Under the pieces are notes generated by a model, which searched no databases, had not been told where the DNA came from, and was given only the letters and a program-made list of their open reading frames with translations. A stretch of DNA of 64,000 nt from Pseudomonas bubulae (lineage in GTDB: Bacteria > Pseudomonadota > Gammaproteobacteria > Pseudomonadales > Pseudomonadaceae), in assembly GCF_900618535.1 (NCBI RefSeq), contig NZ_UYJA01000002.1, positions 832,195 to 896,194 on the forward strand, read 5' to 3'. This document shows, in pieces, positions 45,377-56,210 of the stretch (within the stretch, counting starts at the first letter, position 1; each line of letters begins with the position of its first letter). Made by a program: the position numbers and the translations under genes.

Positions 45377-45955
45377 TCATGGCAGGTGTACGCCCTCGGC
45401 AAGCAGCATGTCCACCAGTCGGATCAGTGGCAGGCCGACCAGGCTGGTGGCGTCATCGCCTTCGGTGCGCTGAAACAGGCTCACGCCAAGCCCTTCGGCT
45501 TTAAAGCTGCCTGCGCAGTCGTAGGGCTGCTCGGCGCGCAGATAGCGTTCGATCTGCTCTGCGCTCAGGCTGCGAATATGTACGGTAAACGGCACGCAGT
45601 CGGTCTGATAATGGCCGGTCTGGCTGTTGAGCAGAGTCAGGCCGGTCAGGAAGCTGACGCTGGCACCGCTTGCCGTGGTCAATTGCTGGTGCGCTTTTTC
45701 GTGAGTGTGGGGTTTGCCGATGATCCGTCCGTCGAGTACGGCAACCTGGTCCGAGCCGATAATCAGATGATTCGGATGGCTGGCGGCCAGTGCGCGGGCT
45801 TTTTCCAGTGACAGGCGCTTGACCAGTTCGATGGCGGTCTCGCCTTGATGATGGCCTTCGTCGATATCCGGCGAGCTGCACGTGAAGGGCAGACGCAGGC
45901 GAGACAATAAATCGCGGCGATAAACCGAGCTTGAAGCGAGTAATAAAGGTAGCAT
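45377..45955 (-). CDS. Maf-family nucleotide pyrophosphatase (YceF-like, m7GTP)
   Basis: 192 residues: LLLASSSVYRRDLLSRL at the N terminus, SPDIDEGHH, the IIGSDQVAVLDGRIIGKP block with catalytic Asp, and YDCAGSFKAEGLG. The YceF branch hydrolyses 7-methyl-GTP. ATG 45955 has AGGAG 6 bases upstream and matches the family start; the frame is open for 120 more codons upstream without support. It is divergent from yceD-rpmF-plsX, as in E. coli. Confidence 0.93.
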   Translation of the reverse strand: MLPLLLASSSVYRRDLLSRLRLPFTCSSPDIDEGHHQGETAIELVKRLSLEKARALAASHPNHLIIGSDQVAVLDGRIIGKPHTHEKAHQQLTTASGASVSFLTGLTLLNSQTGHYQTDCVPFTVHIRSLSAEQIERYLRAEQPYDCAGSFKAEGLGVSLFQRTEGDDATSLVGLPLIRLVDMLLAEGVHLP

Positions 45956-46022
45956 GCGCGACTCCTGTAGGCAGTTGACGATTCTAATGCTCGTACGCAA
46001 TGTCGCACAGACACAATTTCCT

Positions 46023-46051
46023 TTGACACGTGAAGGGGTCCTCCCTAGAAT
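46023..46051 (+). promoter_or_regulatory. Near-consensus sigma-70 promoter of yceD-rpmF-plsX-fab
   Basis: TTGACA and TAGAAT are separated by exactly 17 bases. The expected start point, about 7 bases after the -10, is only 2-4 bases before the yceD ATG, so the transcript would be leaderless or almost so. Confidence 0.8.
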
Positions 46052-46060
46052 GCTGCGCCT

Positions 46061-46588
46061 ATGTTGAATGACCCGATTCCACCTCACGTTGACCCGCGCA
46101 AATTGGCTGATCGTGGCACTACCCTTCAAGGTGAAGTGTTGCTGGCTGATTTGGAGAGACTCTGCGATCCGCTTTCCGACGATGTCGGTACGGTCCAGGC
46201 TAAATTTGTTTTTGAGCGCGACGAACGTAGATCTGTGGTAATACACAGCTCCATCGACGTCGAGGTCAAGATGGTTTGCCAGCGTTGTCTTGAGCTGGTC
46301 ACCCTGCCGATCCACAGCGAATGCAGTTACGCCGTGGTGAAAGAGGGTGCGAATACCCAGTCGTTACCGAAAGGTTATGACGTGCTGGAACTGGGCGAAG
46401 ATCCATTGGATCTGCATGCACTGATCGAGGAGGAGCTTTTGCTCGCCTTGCCCATTGTGCCTGCTCATCATCCGGAAGAATGCCAGCAGCCGGCGGGTCT
46501 CGATGAGCCCGAACCAGGCGAGGACGAGGTAACGCGGTCCAACCCGTTCAGTGTATTGGCGCAGTTAAAGCGTGACCCAAACGTTTAG
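46061..46588 (+). CDS. yceD: 23S rRNA accumulation protein YceD (DUF177)
   Basis: 175 residues: MLNDPIPPHVDPRKLADRGT at the start, a VCQRCLEL zinc-like CxxC site, and VLELGEDPLDLHALIEEELL. The protein is needed for normal 23S rRNA levels and is linked to L32 in many bacteria. It lies directly before rpmF (13 bases). The start sits unusually close to the promoter. Confidence 0.92.
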   Translation: MLNDPIPPHVDPRKLADRGTTLQGEVLLADLERLCDPLSDDVGTVQAKFVFERDERRSVVIHSSIDVEVKMVCQRCLELVTLPIHSECSYAVVKEGANTQSLPKGYDVLELGEDPLDLHALIEEELLLALPIVPAHHPEECQQPAGLDEPEPGEDEVTRSNPFSVLAQLKRDPNV

Positions 46589-46601
46589 GAGTTAATCAAT
46601 T

Positions 46602-46784
46602 ATGGCTGTTCAGCAGAACAAAAAATCCCGCTCTGCCCGTGACATGCGTCGTTCGCACGATGCTCTTTCGGCTAGCACTCTGTCTGTAGAAAAAACCACC
46701 GGTGAAATTCACCTGCGTCACCACGTATCGCCAGAAGGCGTATACCGTGGTCGTAAAGTGATCGACAAGGGCGCTGACGAGTAA
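46602..46784 (+). CDS. rpmF: 50S ribosomal protein L32
   Basis: 60 residues, very basic, starting [20 protein letters not shown] and ending in [18 protein letters not shown]. It carries no zinc cysteines, as in other Gammaproteobacteria. TAGGAG precedes the ATG. Part of the conserved yceD-rpmF-plsX-fab string that ties ribosome synthesis to lipid synthesis. Confidence 0.98.
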   Translation: MAVQQNKKSRSARDMRRSHDALSASTLSVEKTTGEIHLRHHVSPEGVYRGRKVIDKGADE

Positions 46785-46788
46785 TCAC

Positions 46789-47799
46789 TTGTCCGCTCAG
46801 GTCATCGCGATCGACGCAATGGGCGGGGACTTCGGTCCCCGCAGCATTGTTCAGGCCTGTATTGCCTGCCTGTCTGCTACTCCCTCGCTGCATCTGACCC
46901 TCGTTGGTCAACCTTCCCTACTTGAATCCCTGATCGCTGGCCATTCGGCTGTGGATCGCTCGCGCCTGTCGATTGTCCCGGCTTCAGAAGTCATTGCCAT
47001 GAATGAGCGGCCTTCCCATGCCCTGCGCAGCAAGCCGGACTCGTCCATGCGCGTTGCTCTGGAGTTGCTCCGTGATGGCAAGGTGCAAGCTTGTGTCAGT
47101 TCCGGTAACACGGGGGCGCTGATGGCCTTGTCCCGGCATGTGCTCAAGACCTTGCCGGGCATCGACCGTCCAGCGATGGTGGCGGCAGTTCCGACCCAGA
47201 CCGGCTACTGTCAGTTGCTGGATCTGGGGGCGAATGTCGATTGCACGGCCAGTCAGTTGTTCCAGTTTGCGGTGATGGGCTCGGTGGCGGCGCAGGCGCT
47301 TGGTGTGCCTCGTCCGCGGGTCGCCTTGCTCAATATCGGTACCGAGGACGTCAAGGGCAATCAGCAGGTCAAGGAGGCGGCGGCATTGTTGCAGGCGGCG
47401 CCGGGGTTGCACTACATCGGTTTTGTCGAAGGCGACGGGGTGTATCGGGGCGAAGCTGATGTGGTGGTGTGTGACGGGTTTGTCGGCAACATCATGCTCA
47501 AGTCCAGCGAAGGCCTGGCAACGATGATTTCGAGCCGGCTTGAGGCGGTGTTCAGGCGCAACCTGTTCAGTCGCTTCGTGGGCGTGCTGGCATTGCCGTT
47601 GATGCGGCGCTTGCAGGCGGATCTGGCGCCGGCGCGGCATAATGGTGCGAGCTTTCTCGGCTTGCAGGGCATTGTGGTCAAGAGTCACGGTTCGGCAGGT
47701 GCTCAGGGCTTTCAAAGTGCAATTGAACGTGCGCTGATTGAAATCCATGAAGACCTGCCAAAGCGTTTGTATGGGCGCCTTGAAGGGTTGTTGCCGTAG
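46789..47799 (+). CDS. plsX: Phosphate acyltransferase PlsX
   Basis: 336 residues: [19 protein letters not shown], the [12 protein letters not shown] loop, [10 protein letters not shown] and [20 protein letters not shown]. PlsX converts acyl-ACP to acyl-phosphate, the first step of phospholipid synthesis in many bacteria. The TTG start lies 4 bases after the L32 stop and has little ribosome site of its own, so translation probably depends on coupling to rpmF. Confidence 0.96.
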   Translation: MSAQVIAIDAMGGDFGPRSIVQACIACLSATPSLHLTLVGQPSLLESLIAGHSAVDRSRLSIVPASEVIAMNERPSHALRSKPDSSMRVALELLRDGKVQACVSSGNTGALMALSRHVLKTLPGIDRPAMVAAVPTQTGYCQLLDLGANVDCTASQLFQFAVMGSVAAQALGVPRPRVALLNIGTEDVKGNQQVKEAAALLQAAPGLHYIGFVEGDGVYRGEADVVVCDGFVGNIMLKSSEGLATMISSRLEAVFRRNLFSRFVGVLALPLMRRLQADLAPARHNGASFLGLQGIVVKSHGSAGAQGFQSAIERALIEIHEDLPKRLYGRLEGLLP

Positions 47800-47925
47800 G
47801 CGTTTTAGCGGTCGGGCGCTTAAATGTGACCGCCCGGTCCAATCAGCCATCCAACTGTCAGTTTCTTGCGTCCGCCACGGCAGGACGTCAATTCTCCGAC
47901 GACAAGATCATTAGGGGCTTGTTAC

Positions 47926-48864
47926 ATGTCTACATCCCTCGCATTCGTCTTTCCAGGGCAGGGTTCGCAGTCCCTCGGCATGTTGGCCGAGCTGGGCGCG
48001 GCACATCCGCTGGTCCTGGAAACATTTAAAGAAGCGTCTGACGCCCTGGGTTACGACCTGTGGGCGCTGACCCAGGAAGGTCCTGCCGAGAAGCTGAACC
48101 AGACTGATATCACCCAGCCTGCCATCCTTGCGGCCTCGATTGCCCTTTGGCGTCTGTGGCTGGCTGAAGGTGGCAAGCGTCCTGACTTCGTTGCCGGCCA
48201 CAGCCTGGGCGAGTACAGCGCGCTGGTGGCCGCCGAATGCCTGACCCTGGCCGAGGCGGTCAAGCTGGTCGAGCGTCGTGGTCAGTTGATGCAAGAGGCC
48301 GTACCGGCCGGGCAGGGCGCCATGGCGGCGATCCTGGGTCTGGAAGATGCCGATGTACTGGCTGCCTGTGCTGAAGCTGCGCAAGGCGAAGTGGTCAGCG
48401 CGGTCAACTTCAACTCGCCGGGTCAGGTCGTGATTGCCGGGGCCAAGGCCGCTGTCGAGCGCGCCATGGAACTGTGCAAGGCCAAGGGCGCCAAGCGTGC
48501 CTTGCCGTTGCCGGTAAGCGTACCGTCGCACTGCGAACTGATGCGTCCAGCTGCCGAGCGTTTTGCCGAGTCCATTGAAGCGATCGACTGGAAAATGCCG
48601 GCCATTGCCCTGGTGCAGAATGTCAGCGCCGCGGTGGCAGCCGATTTGCCAACCCTCAAGCGCGATTTGCTTGAGCAGCTGTACAAGCCTGTGCGCTGGG
48701 TTGAATCGGTTCAGGCCCTGGCGGCCGATGGCCCGGTTGACCTGGTCGAATGCGGGCCGGGCAAGGTCCTGGTGGGCATCAGCAAGCGCTGTGCCGAAGG
48801 CGTTACCACTCACAATTTGAATACCCCGGATGCCTTCGCCGCTGCGCGCTTGGCTCTGGTCTGA
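47926..48864 (+). CDS. fabD: Malonyl-CoA:ACP transacylase
   Basis: 312 residues: FVFPGQGSQSLGML at the N terminus, the nucleophile elbow GHSLGEYSALVA, and the catalytic His in PVSVPSHCELM. It loads malonyl groups onto ACP for fatty acid elongation. AGGGG 8 bases before ATG 47926 supports this start. A 126-base gap after plsX may hold an internal promoter; I see no clear one. Confidence 0.96.
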   Translation: MSTSLAFVFPGQGSQSLGMLAELGAAHPLVLETFKEASDALGYDLWALTQEGPAEKLNQTDITQPAILAASIALWRLWLAEGGKRPDFVAGHSLGEYSALVAAECLTLAEAVKLVERRGQLMQEAVPAGQGAMAAILGLEDADVLAACAEAAQGEVVSAVNFNSPGQVVIAGAKAAVERAMELCKAKGAKRALPLPVSVPSHCELMRPAAERFAESIEAIDWKMPAIALVQNVSAAVAADLPTLKRDLLEQLYKPVRWVESVQALAADGPVDLVECGPGKVLVGISKRCAEGVTTHNLNTPDAFAAARLALV

Positions 48865-48880
48865 ATCAGGAGAAGCCTGC

Positions 48881-49624
48881 ATGAGCTTGCAAGGTAAAGT
48901 TGCACTGGTAACAGGCGCAAGCCGTGGCATTGGCCAGGCAATCGCGTTGGAGTTGGGTCGTCAGGGCGCCATTGTCATTGGTACGGCGACTTCCGCTTCC
49001 GGTGCCGAGCGCATCGCTGCCACCCTGAAAGAAAACGGTGTTCAGGGCACTGGCATGGAACTCAACGTGACCAGCAATGAATCGGTTGCTGCGGTACTGG
49101 CGAGCATTCAGGAGCAGTTCGGCGCGCCGGCGATCCTGGTCAATAATGCCGGTATCACCCGTGATAACCTGATGATGCGCATGAAAGATGACGAATGGCA
49201 TGATGTCATCGACACCAACCTGAACAGTCTGTATCGCCTGTCCAAAGGTGTTTTGCGCGGCATGACCAAGGCCCGTTGGGGACGAATTATCAATATTGGC
49301 TCTGTTGTGGGTGCCATGGGCAACGCTGGCCAAGTAAACTACGCCGCCGCCAAGGCAGGCCTTGAAGGTTTCGGTCGTGCTCTGGCACGTGAAGTGGGCT
49401 CTCGCTCGATCACTGTCAACTCGGTCGCTCCAGGTTTTATCGACACCGATATGACCCGTGAGCTGCCAGAAGCACAGCGCGAAGCCTTGCAGACGCAGAT
49501 TCCGCTGGGCCGTCTGGGCCAGGCTCAAGAGATCGCAAACGTGGTCGCTTTCCTGGCATCCGACGGTGCAGCCTACGTGACCGGGGCTACAATTCCGGTC
49601 AACGGCGGGATGTACATGAGTTAA
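48881..49624 (+). CDS. fabG: 3-oxoacyl-[ACP] reductase FabG
   Basis: 247 residues of the SDR fold: VTGASRGIGQAIAL (NADPH), NNAGITRDNLMMRMKDDEW, the catalytic IINIGSVVG Ser with NYAAAKAG Tyr/Lys, and the PGFIDTDMT loop. It carries out the first reduction in each fatty acid cycle. AGGAG 8 bases upstream fixes the start within the window between fabD and acpP. Confidence 0.97.
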   Translation: MSLQGKVALVTGASRGIGQAIALELGRQGAIVIGTATSASGAERIAATLKENGVQGTGMELNVTSNESVAAVLASIQEQFGAPAILVNNAGITRDNLMMRMKDDEWHDVIDTNLNSLYRLSKGVLRGMTKARWGRIINIGSVVGAMGNAGQVNYAAAKAGLEGFGRALAREVGSRSITVNSVAPGFIDTDMTRELPEAQREALQTQIPLGRLGQAQEIANVVAFLASDGAAYVTGATIPVNGGMYMS

Positions 49625-49815
49625 ATGTGGCGGATTGCTTCAAAAAAATGTCATACGAGCTGTCTAAAATCCGTTATAAAGCTGCAATCTTTTTATAGGT
49701 GGCCGGTTGTTGCGGGGTGAGTGCAAAGCTTTCAGTTGAAAAACCGAAAAGGCTTTCGATACACTTGCCCACTGGCCAGCTGCCTGAATTTGTCCATTAG
49801 GAGTGAAAACAAGGT

Positions 49816-50052
49816 ATGAGCACCATCGAAGAGCGCGTCAAGAAAATCGTTGCCGAGCAACTGGGCGTTAAAGAAGAAGAAGTGACCAATGCCGCTTCCT
49901 TCGTTGAAGACCTGGGTGCCGACTCCCTTGACACCGTTGAGCTTGTGATGGCTCTGGAAGAGGAATTCGAGACTGAGATTCCTGACGAAGAAGCTGAAAA
50001 GATCACTACTGTACAAGCAGCAATCGACTACGTTACTAGCCACCAGGCGTAA
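49816..50052 (+). CDS. acpP: Acyl carrier protein
   Basis: 78 residues, highly acidic; Ser37 in [10 protein letters not shown] is the phosphopantetheine site. The 191-base gap upstream is the largest inside the fab cluster and probably carries the separate acpP promoter expected for this abundant protein; I found no convincing -35/-10. AGGAGTGAAAACAAGG precedes the ATG. Confidence 0.98.
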   Translation: MSTIEERVKKIVAEQLGVKEEEVTNAASFVEDLGADSLDTVELVMALEEEFETEIPDEEAEKITTVQAAIDYVTSHQA

Positions 50053-50081
50053 TAGTTTGTAATCGTTGCTCGCTGTCATGG

Positions 50082-50117
50082 AAAAACCGCACTGCCGCTC
50101 TGGCGTGCGGTTTTTTC
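50082..50117 (+). terminator. Terminator of acpP
   Basis: AAAACCGCAC pairs with GTGCGGTTTTTT, loop about 12 bases. It separates acpP from fabF, so fabF expression needs read-through or an own promoter. Confidence 0.9.
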
Positions 50118-50163
50118 TTTAGGTGTGATGCAAAGTGTCGTCAATAGAATAAAGGAGAGTGCT

Positions 50164-51408
50164 GTGTCGCGTAGACGCGTCGTAGTCACCGGTATGGGGA
50201 TGTTGTCGCCACTGGGTGCGGATGTTCCGAGCACCTGGCAAGGCATTCTGGCAGGCCGTAGTGGCATTGGTCTGATCGAACACACGGATCTTTCTGCCTA
50301 TTCCACCCGTTTTGGCGGCTCGGTACAGGGCTTTAACGTTGAGGACTACCTCTCCGTCAAAGAAGCCCGAAAACTTGACCTGTTTATTCAATACGGTCTG
50401 GCAGCCGGGTTTCAGGCTGTGCGCAATTCCGGCCTGGAAGTTACCGACGCCAATCGTGAGCGCATCGGTGTGGCAATGGGGTCGGGTATTGGCGGTCTGA
50501 CCAATATCGAAGAAACCAGCCGTACCCTGCACGAGCAAGGCCCGCGACGGATTTCTCCGTTTTTTGTGCCGGGCTCGATCATCAACATGATTTCCGGCTT
50601 TCTGTCTATCCACCTGGGTACACAGGGGCCTAACTACGCCATCGCCACAGCCTGTACCACCGGTACGCACTGTATTGGCATGGCGGCGCGCAACATTGCC
50701 TACGGCGAAGCCGATGTGATGATTGCAGGTGGCGCAGAAATGGCTGCTTGCGGTCTGGGCATGGGCGGCTTTGGTGCTTCCCGTGCGCTGTCGACCCGCA
50801 ACGACGACCCGACCCGGGCCAGCCGTCCGTGGGACAAGGGCCGTGACGGTTTTGTGCTGTCCGACGGTGCCGGCGCGCTGGTGCTCGAAGAGCTCGAACA
50901 TGCCAAGGCGCGTGGCGCGACCATCTACGCCGAGCTGATCGGTTTTGGTATGAGCGGTGACGCTTTCCACATGACCTCGCCTCCGGCTGACGGTGCGGGT
51001 GCGGCACGCTGCATCACCAATGCCTTGCGTGATGCCCGGGTCAACCCTGATCAGGTGCAGTACATCAACGCCCACGGCACCTCGACGCCTGCCGGTGACC
51101 TGGCAGAAGTTTCGGCGATCAAGTCGGTGTTCGGCGATCACGCCTACAACCTGGCCGTGAGTTCGACCAAGTCCATGACCGGTCACCTGTTGGGTGCCGC
51201 CGGTGCAGTCGAGGCGATCTTCAGCGTACTGGCCATCAACAGCCAGATTGCGCCGCCGACCATCAACCTCGACGAGCCTGATGAAGGCTGCGACCTGGAT
51301 TTCGTGCCGCACACGCCGCGCGAAATGCCGATCGATGTGGTGCTGTCCAACTCGTTCGGTTTTGGTGGCACCAACGGCTCGCTGGTGTTCCGCCGGTACG
51401 CCGAGTAA
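50164..51408 (+). CDS. fabF: 3-oxoacyl-[ACP] synthase II
   Basis: 414 residues, the usual FabF length. Catalytic Cys lies in [14 protein letters not shown], and the two histidines in [11 protein letters not shown] and [12 protein letters not shown]. It condenses malonyl-ACP with long acyl-ACPs and helps set cis-vaccenate content at low temperature. GTG 50164 has GGAG 6 bases upstream. It overlaps pabC by one base. Confidence 0.97.
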   Translation: MSRRRVVVTGMGMLSPLGADVPSTWQGILAGRSGIGLIEHTDLSAYSTRFGGSVQGFNVEDYLSVKEARKLDLFIQYGLAAGFQAVRNSGLEVTDANRERIGVAMGSGIGGLTNIEETSRTLHEQGPRRISPFFVPGSIINMISGFLSIHLGTQGPNYAIATACTTGTHCIGMAARNIAYGEADVMIAGGAEMAACGLGMGGFGASRALSTRNDDPTRASRPWDKGRDGFVLSDGAGALVLEELEHAKARGATIYAELIGFGMSGDAFHMTSPPADGAGAARCITNALRDARVNPDQVQYINAHGTSTPAGDLAEVSAIKSVFGDHAYNLAVSSTKSMTGHLLGAAGAVEAIFSVLAINSQIAPPTINLDEPDEGCDLDFVPHTPREMPIDVVLSNSFGFGGTNGSLVFRRYAE

Positions 51409-52226
51409 TGCAAAGCTGGGTCGACGGTCAACCGGCGAGCGCCCTGGCGTCGCTTAAAGACCGTGGGCTGGCCTATGGCGATGGACTGTTCGAGACCATC
51501 GCCGTCAAGGCTGGCACGCCGTTGCTGCTGGAGCTGCACCTGCAGCGCCTGGCGCAAGGGTGTTCCCGGCTGGCGATTGTTGCGGATCAAGCACTGATCC
51601 GCAGCGAATTGCTGGCTTACGCCCACGCGATGGGCGAGGGCGTCCTCAAGCTCATCCTGACCCGCGGCGACAGCCAGCGCGGTTATGGTATATCCCCCGG
51701 GGCCATGCCTCGAAGAATTCTGCAAGCCAGCCCGGCGGCTGCCTGGCCTGAAGCGCACGCGCTGCAGGGTGTCCGGCTGTTTGACTGTGCCACCCGTCTG
51801 GCCGAGCAACCGCTATTGGCCGGGCTCAAACACCTCAATCGACTCGAACAGGTCATTGCGCGCTCCGAATGGCAAGACCCGGCCTGTGCCGAAGGGTTGA
51901 TGCGCGACACTTCGGGGCGGGTGATTGAAGGTGTGTTCAGCAATCTGTTTATTGTGCGTGACGGCGTTTTGCTGACTGCCGACCTGCGCCGCTGCGGTGT
52001 GGCTGGCGTGATGCGGGCTGCACTGCTGGCCGAGGCCGGGCGCCTGGGCATGCCTTGCCATGTTACCGATATCAGCCTTGCGCAGTTGCAACAGGCCGAT
52101 GAACTCTTTCTCTGCAACAGCGTATATGGCATTTGGCCGGTGCGCGCTTTTGCAGACCTTAGCTGGCCGGTGGGGCCGCTGACCCGTAAACTGCAAGGTA
52201 TTGCTCGCACCTTACTGGATGTCTGA
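51408..52226 (+). CDS. pabC: Aminodeoxychorismate lyase
   Basis: 272 residues, fold type IV PLP enzyme: GLAYGDGLFETIAV at the start, PLP-binding Lys in GLKHLNRLEQV, and EGVFSNLFIV. It releases p-aminobenzoate for folate synthesis. The ATG uses the last base of the fabF stop (TAATG), giving tight coupling. Confidence 0.94.
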   Translation: MQSWVDGQPASALASLKDRGLAYGDGLFETIAVKAGTPLLLELHLQRLAQGCSRLAIVADQALIRSELLAYAHAMGEGVLKLILTRGDSQRGYGISPGAMPRRILQASPAAAWPEAHALQGVRLFDCATRLAEQPLLAGLKHLNRLEQVIARSEWQDPACAEGLMRDTSGRVIEGVFSNLFIVRDGVLLTADLRRCGVAGVMRAALLAEAGRLGMPCHVTDISLAQLQQADELFLCNSVYGIWPVRAFADLSWPVGPLTRKLQGIARTLLDV

Positions 52227-52229
52227 TTC

Positions 52230-53324
52230 GTGAAACGTAAAATCTTGGTGCTGCTGGAGACAGGTCTGGTGCTGGCGGGCTTGCTGCTGGGCGCCAGTGC
52301 CTGGAAGCTCAACTCGGCGCTCGACCAGCCGCTGAACCTGACGCAAGAGCAATTGCTCGATGTCCCGGCCGGCGCCACGCCGACTGGCACGTTCAATCGA
52401 CTGGAAGCTGACGGTACCCTGCAAGACGCATTCTGGCTGCGTCTTTACTGGCGCTTTAACCTTGAAGGCCAGCCTTTGCACAGCGGCGAATATCGCATGA
52501 CTCCGGGCATGACCGCCCAGGAGTTGATCGGTGTGTGGCAGCGTGGTGAGGTGGTGCAATACAGCCTGACCCTGGTCGAAGGCTGGAACTTTCGCCAGGT
52601 GCGTAGCGCCCTGGCCAAACACGAAAAAATCGAACAGACCCTCGACGGCCTGAGCGACAGCGAAGTCATGGCCAAACTCGGGCACGAAGGGGTATTCCCG
52701 GAAGGGCGGTTTTTCCCTGATACCTACCGTTTTGTGCGTGGGATGACCGATGCCCAGTTGCTGGAAAAGGCTTACGACCGTCTGGATAAAGTGCTGGCCC
52801 AGGAATGGGAGCAGCGTGACCCGGGCGTACCCTATACAACGCCATACCAGGCGCTGATCATGGCTTCCCTGGTGGAAAAAGAAACCGGCGTGCCACAAGA
52901 GCGTGGGCAAATTGCCGGAGTATTTGTGCGTCGGATGAAAATCGGCATGCCACTGCAAACCGATCCTACGGTGATCTACGGTCTGGGTGAGCGATACAAC
53001 GGCAAACTGACCCGCGCCCATTTGCGCGAGCCTACGCCGTACAACACCTACACCATTCCCGGTCTGCCGCCGACACCGATTGCCATGGTCGGGCGTGAGG
53101 CCATTTATGCCGCACTGCACCCGGCGGATGGCACCAGCCTGTACTTTGTGGCCAAGGGCGATGGCAGCCACACGTTTTCCGATGACCTGGATGCGCACAA
53201 CTCTGCTGTGCGTGAATTCCAGATCAAACGTCGGGCCGATTATCGTTCGAGCCCTGCGCCGACCCCCGCTGCTGAACCGGCAAGCGCCCCGGTCGAGCCG
53301 CAAAGTCCGAAAGACACTGATTAA
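52230..53324 (+). CDS. mltG: Endolytic murein transglycosylase MltG
   Basis: 364 residues: a membrane helix at the N terminus (VLLETGLVLAGLLLGASA), then the YceG domain with a catalytic Glu in SLVEKETGVPQER and the QTDPTVIYGLGERYNG block. A Pro/Ala tail ends the protein. MltG cuts nascent glycan strands and sets their length. GTG start 3 bases after pabC. Confidence 0.95.
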   Translation: MKRKILVLLETGLVLAGLLLGASAWKLNSALDQPLNLTQEQLLDVPAGATPTGTFNRLEADGTLQDAFWLRLYWRFNLEGQPLHSGEYRMTPGMTAQELIGVWQRGEVVQYSLTLVEGWNFRQVRSALAKHEKIEQTLDGLSDSEVMAKLGHEGVFPEGRFFPDTYRFVRGMTDAQLLEKAYDRLDKVLAQEWEQRDPGVPYTTPYQALIMASLVEKETGVPQERGQIAGVFVRRMKIGMPLQTDPTVIYGLGERYNGKLTRAHLREPTPYNTYTIPGLPPTPIAMVGREAIYAALHPADGTSLYFVAKGDGSHTFSDDLDAHNSAVREFQIKRRADYRSSPAPTPAAEPASAPVEPQSPKDTD

Positions 53325-54948
<1,624 letters not shown>

Positions 54949-54981
54949 TCTGACTGAATTGATAAACAGGTAATTTTTTGT

Positions 54982-55764
54982 ATGCTGGTTGACTCCCATT
55001 GCCATCTCGATCGTCTTGATCTGAGCGCCCATGACGGCTCGCTGGATGCCGCCCTTGAGGCTGCGCGCCAACGTGGTGTCGGGCATTTTCTATGCATTGG
55101 CGTAAGCGCCGACAACGCGGCCGATGTCAAAGCCCTGACTGAGCGCTATGCCGATGTGGACTGCTCGGTGGGCGTCCACCCGCTGGACGTACAACCCGGT
55201 GCCGCACCGGCGCTTGACTGGCTGTTGGGCGAGTTGAATCACCCACGGGTGGTGGCCATTGGTGAAACTGGCCTGGACTACCACTACGAGCCTGAAGCAG
55301 CCGATTTGCAGCAACTGTCGTTCAGGGTTCACCTGGAGGCGGCACAACAGACCGGCAAGCCGGTGGTGATCCACACCCGCGGTGCCCGCGCCGATACCCT
55401 GGCCATGTTGCGTGAGGCAGCGTTGCCGCAGGCCGGTGTGCTGCATTGCTTTACCGAAGACTGGGACATGGCCAGGGCGGCGCTGGACATGGGTTACTAC
55501 ATCTCGCTGTCGGGGATTGTGACCTTTCGCAATGCTGATGCCCTGCGCGATGTGGCCCGTCAGGTGCCTGCCGACCGGCTGCTGGTCGAGACCGACTCGC
55601 CTTACCTCGCCCCGATCCCCCATCGTGGCAAGCCAAACCTGCCGCAATACGTGCGTGAAGTGGCTGAGTTTTTGGCGATGTTGCGCGGTGAGTCCTACGA
55701 ACGCTTTGCAGAGCAAACCACCGAAAACTTCAAGCGCCTGTTCCCGCTGGCACGGGTCAGATGA
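54982..55764 (+). CDS. TatD-family hydrolase
   Basis: 260 residues with metal-binding motifs DSHCHLD, GETGLDYHY, VIHTRGA, LHCFTEDW and ETDSPYLAP. The family has metal-dependent 3'-5' DNase/RNase activity (YcfH/TatD type). It closes the operon; no terminator is seen before the REP element that follows. Homologue of PA2959. Confidence 0.93.
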   Translation: MLVDSHCHLDRLDLSAHDGSLDAALEAARQRGVGHFLCIGVSADNAADVKALTERYADVDCSVGVHPLDVQPGAAPALDWLLGELNHPRVVAIGETGLDYHYEPEAADLQQLSFRVHLEAAQQTGKPVVIHTRGARADTLAMLREAALPQAGVLHCFTEDWDMARAALDMGYYISLSGIVTFRNADALRDVARQVPADRLLVETDSPYLAPIPHRGKPNLPQYVREVAEFLAMLRGESYERFAEQTTENFKRLFPLARVR

Positions 55765-55777
55765 TTGCGTGGCTTTG

Positions 55778-55863
55778 AGGGGGCGGGCTTGCTCGCGATG
55801 GGATCGCTGCGGTGTGTCTGCTAAACCGAGTTGCCTGTGCCGCGAGCAAGCCGGTTCCTACAG
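55778..55863. repeat. Degenerate REP palindrome pair
   Basis: GGGCGGGCTTGCTCGCGATG on the left and CGCGAGCAAGCCGGTTCCTAC on the right are imperfect inverses with about 40 bases between. Confidence 0.75.
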
Positions 55864-55888
55864 GTTTGGCGTTTAACTGAACAGCAGG

Positions 55889-56000
55889 CAAAAAAAACCC
55901 GGGCTCTGGGGAATCCGGGTTAAGACCATTAGGAGTAAAACAAAGGCACACATTCCATTGCGGCCAATATCGGCGCAGCACTTTGGGGGGGATGTCACGC
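55889..56000 (-). ncRNA. rgsA: Probable RgsA (P16) small regulatory RNA
   Basis: On the reverse strand a stem AACCCGG/CCGGGTT (55896-55921) is followed by eight U residues, a strong terminator with no gene before it. About 110 bases upstream is a TACTTATCAT stretch that could serve as a -10. In P. aeruginosa the sRNA RgsA (PA2958.1, sigma-S and Gac-dependent, about 120 nt) sits between PA2958 and the tatD-like PA2959, the same place. I identify it by position, length and terminator; the 5' end is approximate. The rest of the gap to the TetR gene (56001-56210) shows no gene. Confidence 0.7.
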
Positions 56001-56210
56001 CGACATGATAAGTATTGGTCAGCTTTGTCGAACGTCCAGCCGCAGCTGATCGTTTTTTAAACAGATTTGGAATACCCCAGCTTCGCTTGAGTGCTCATCT
56101 AATCGTGGGTAAATCGTTTGAACCCATCGATATGCAGGATGATCCGTGCAATTTAGCGTGACTAATGCATAATACTCCGCTTCGATTTTGACCCGAACAG
56201 ACCTTTTCTT

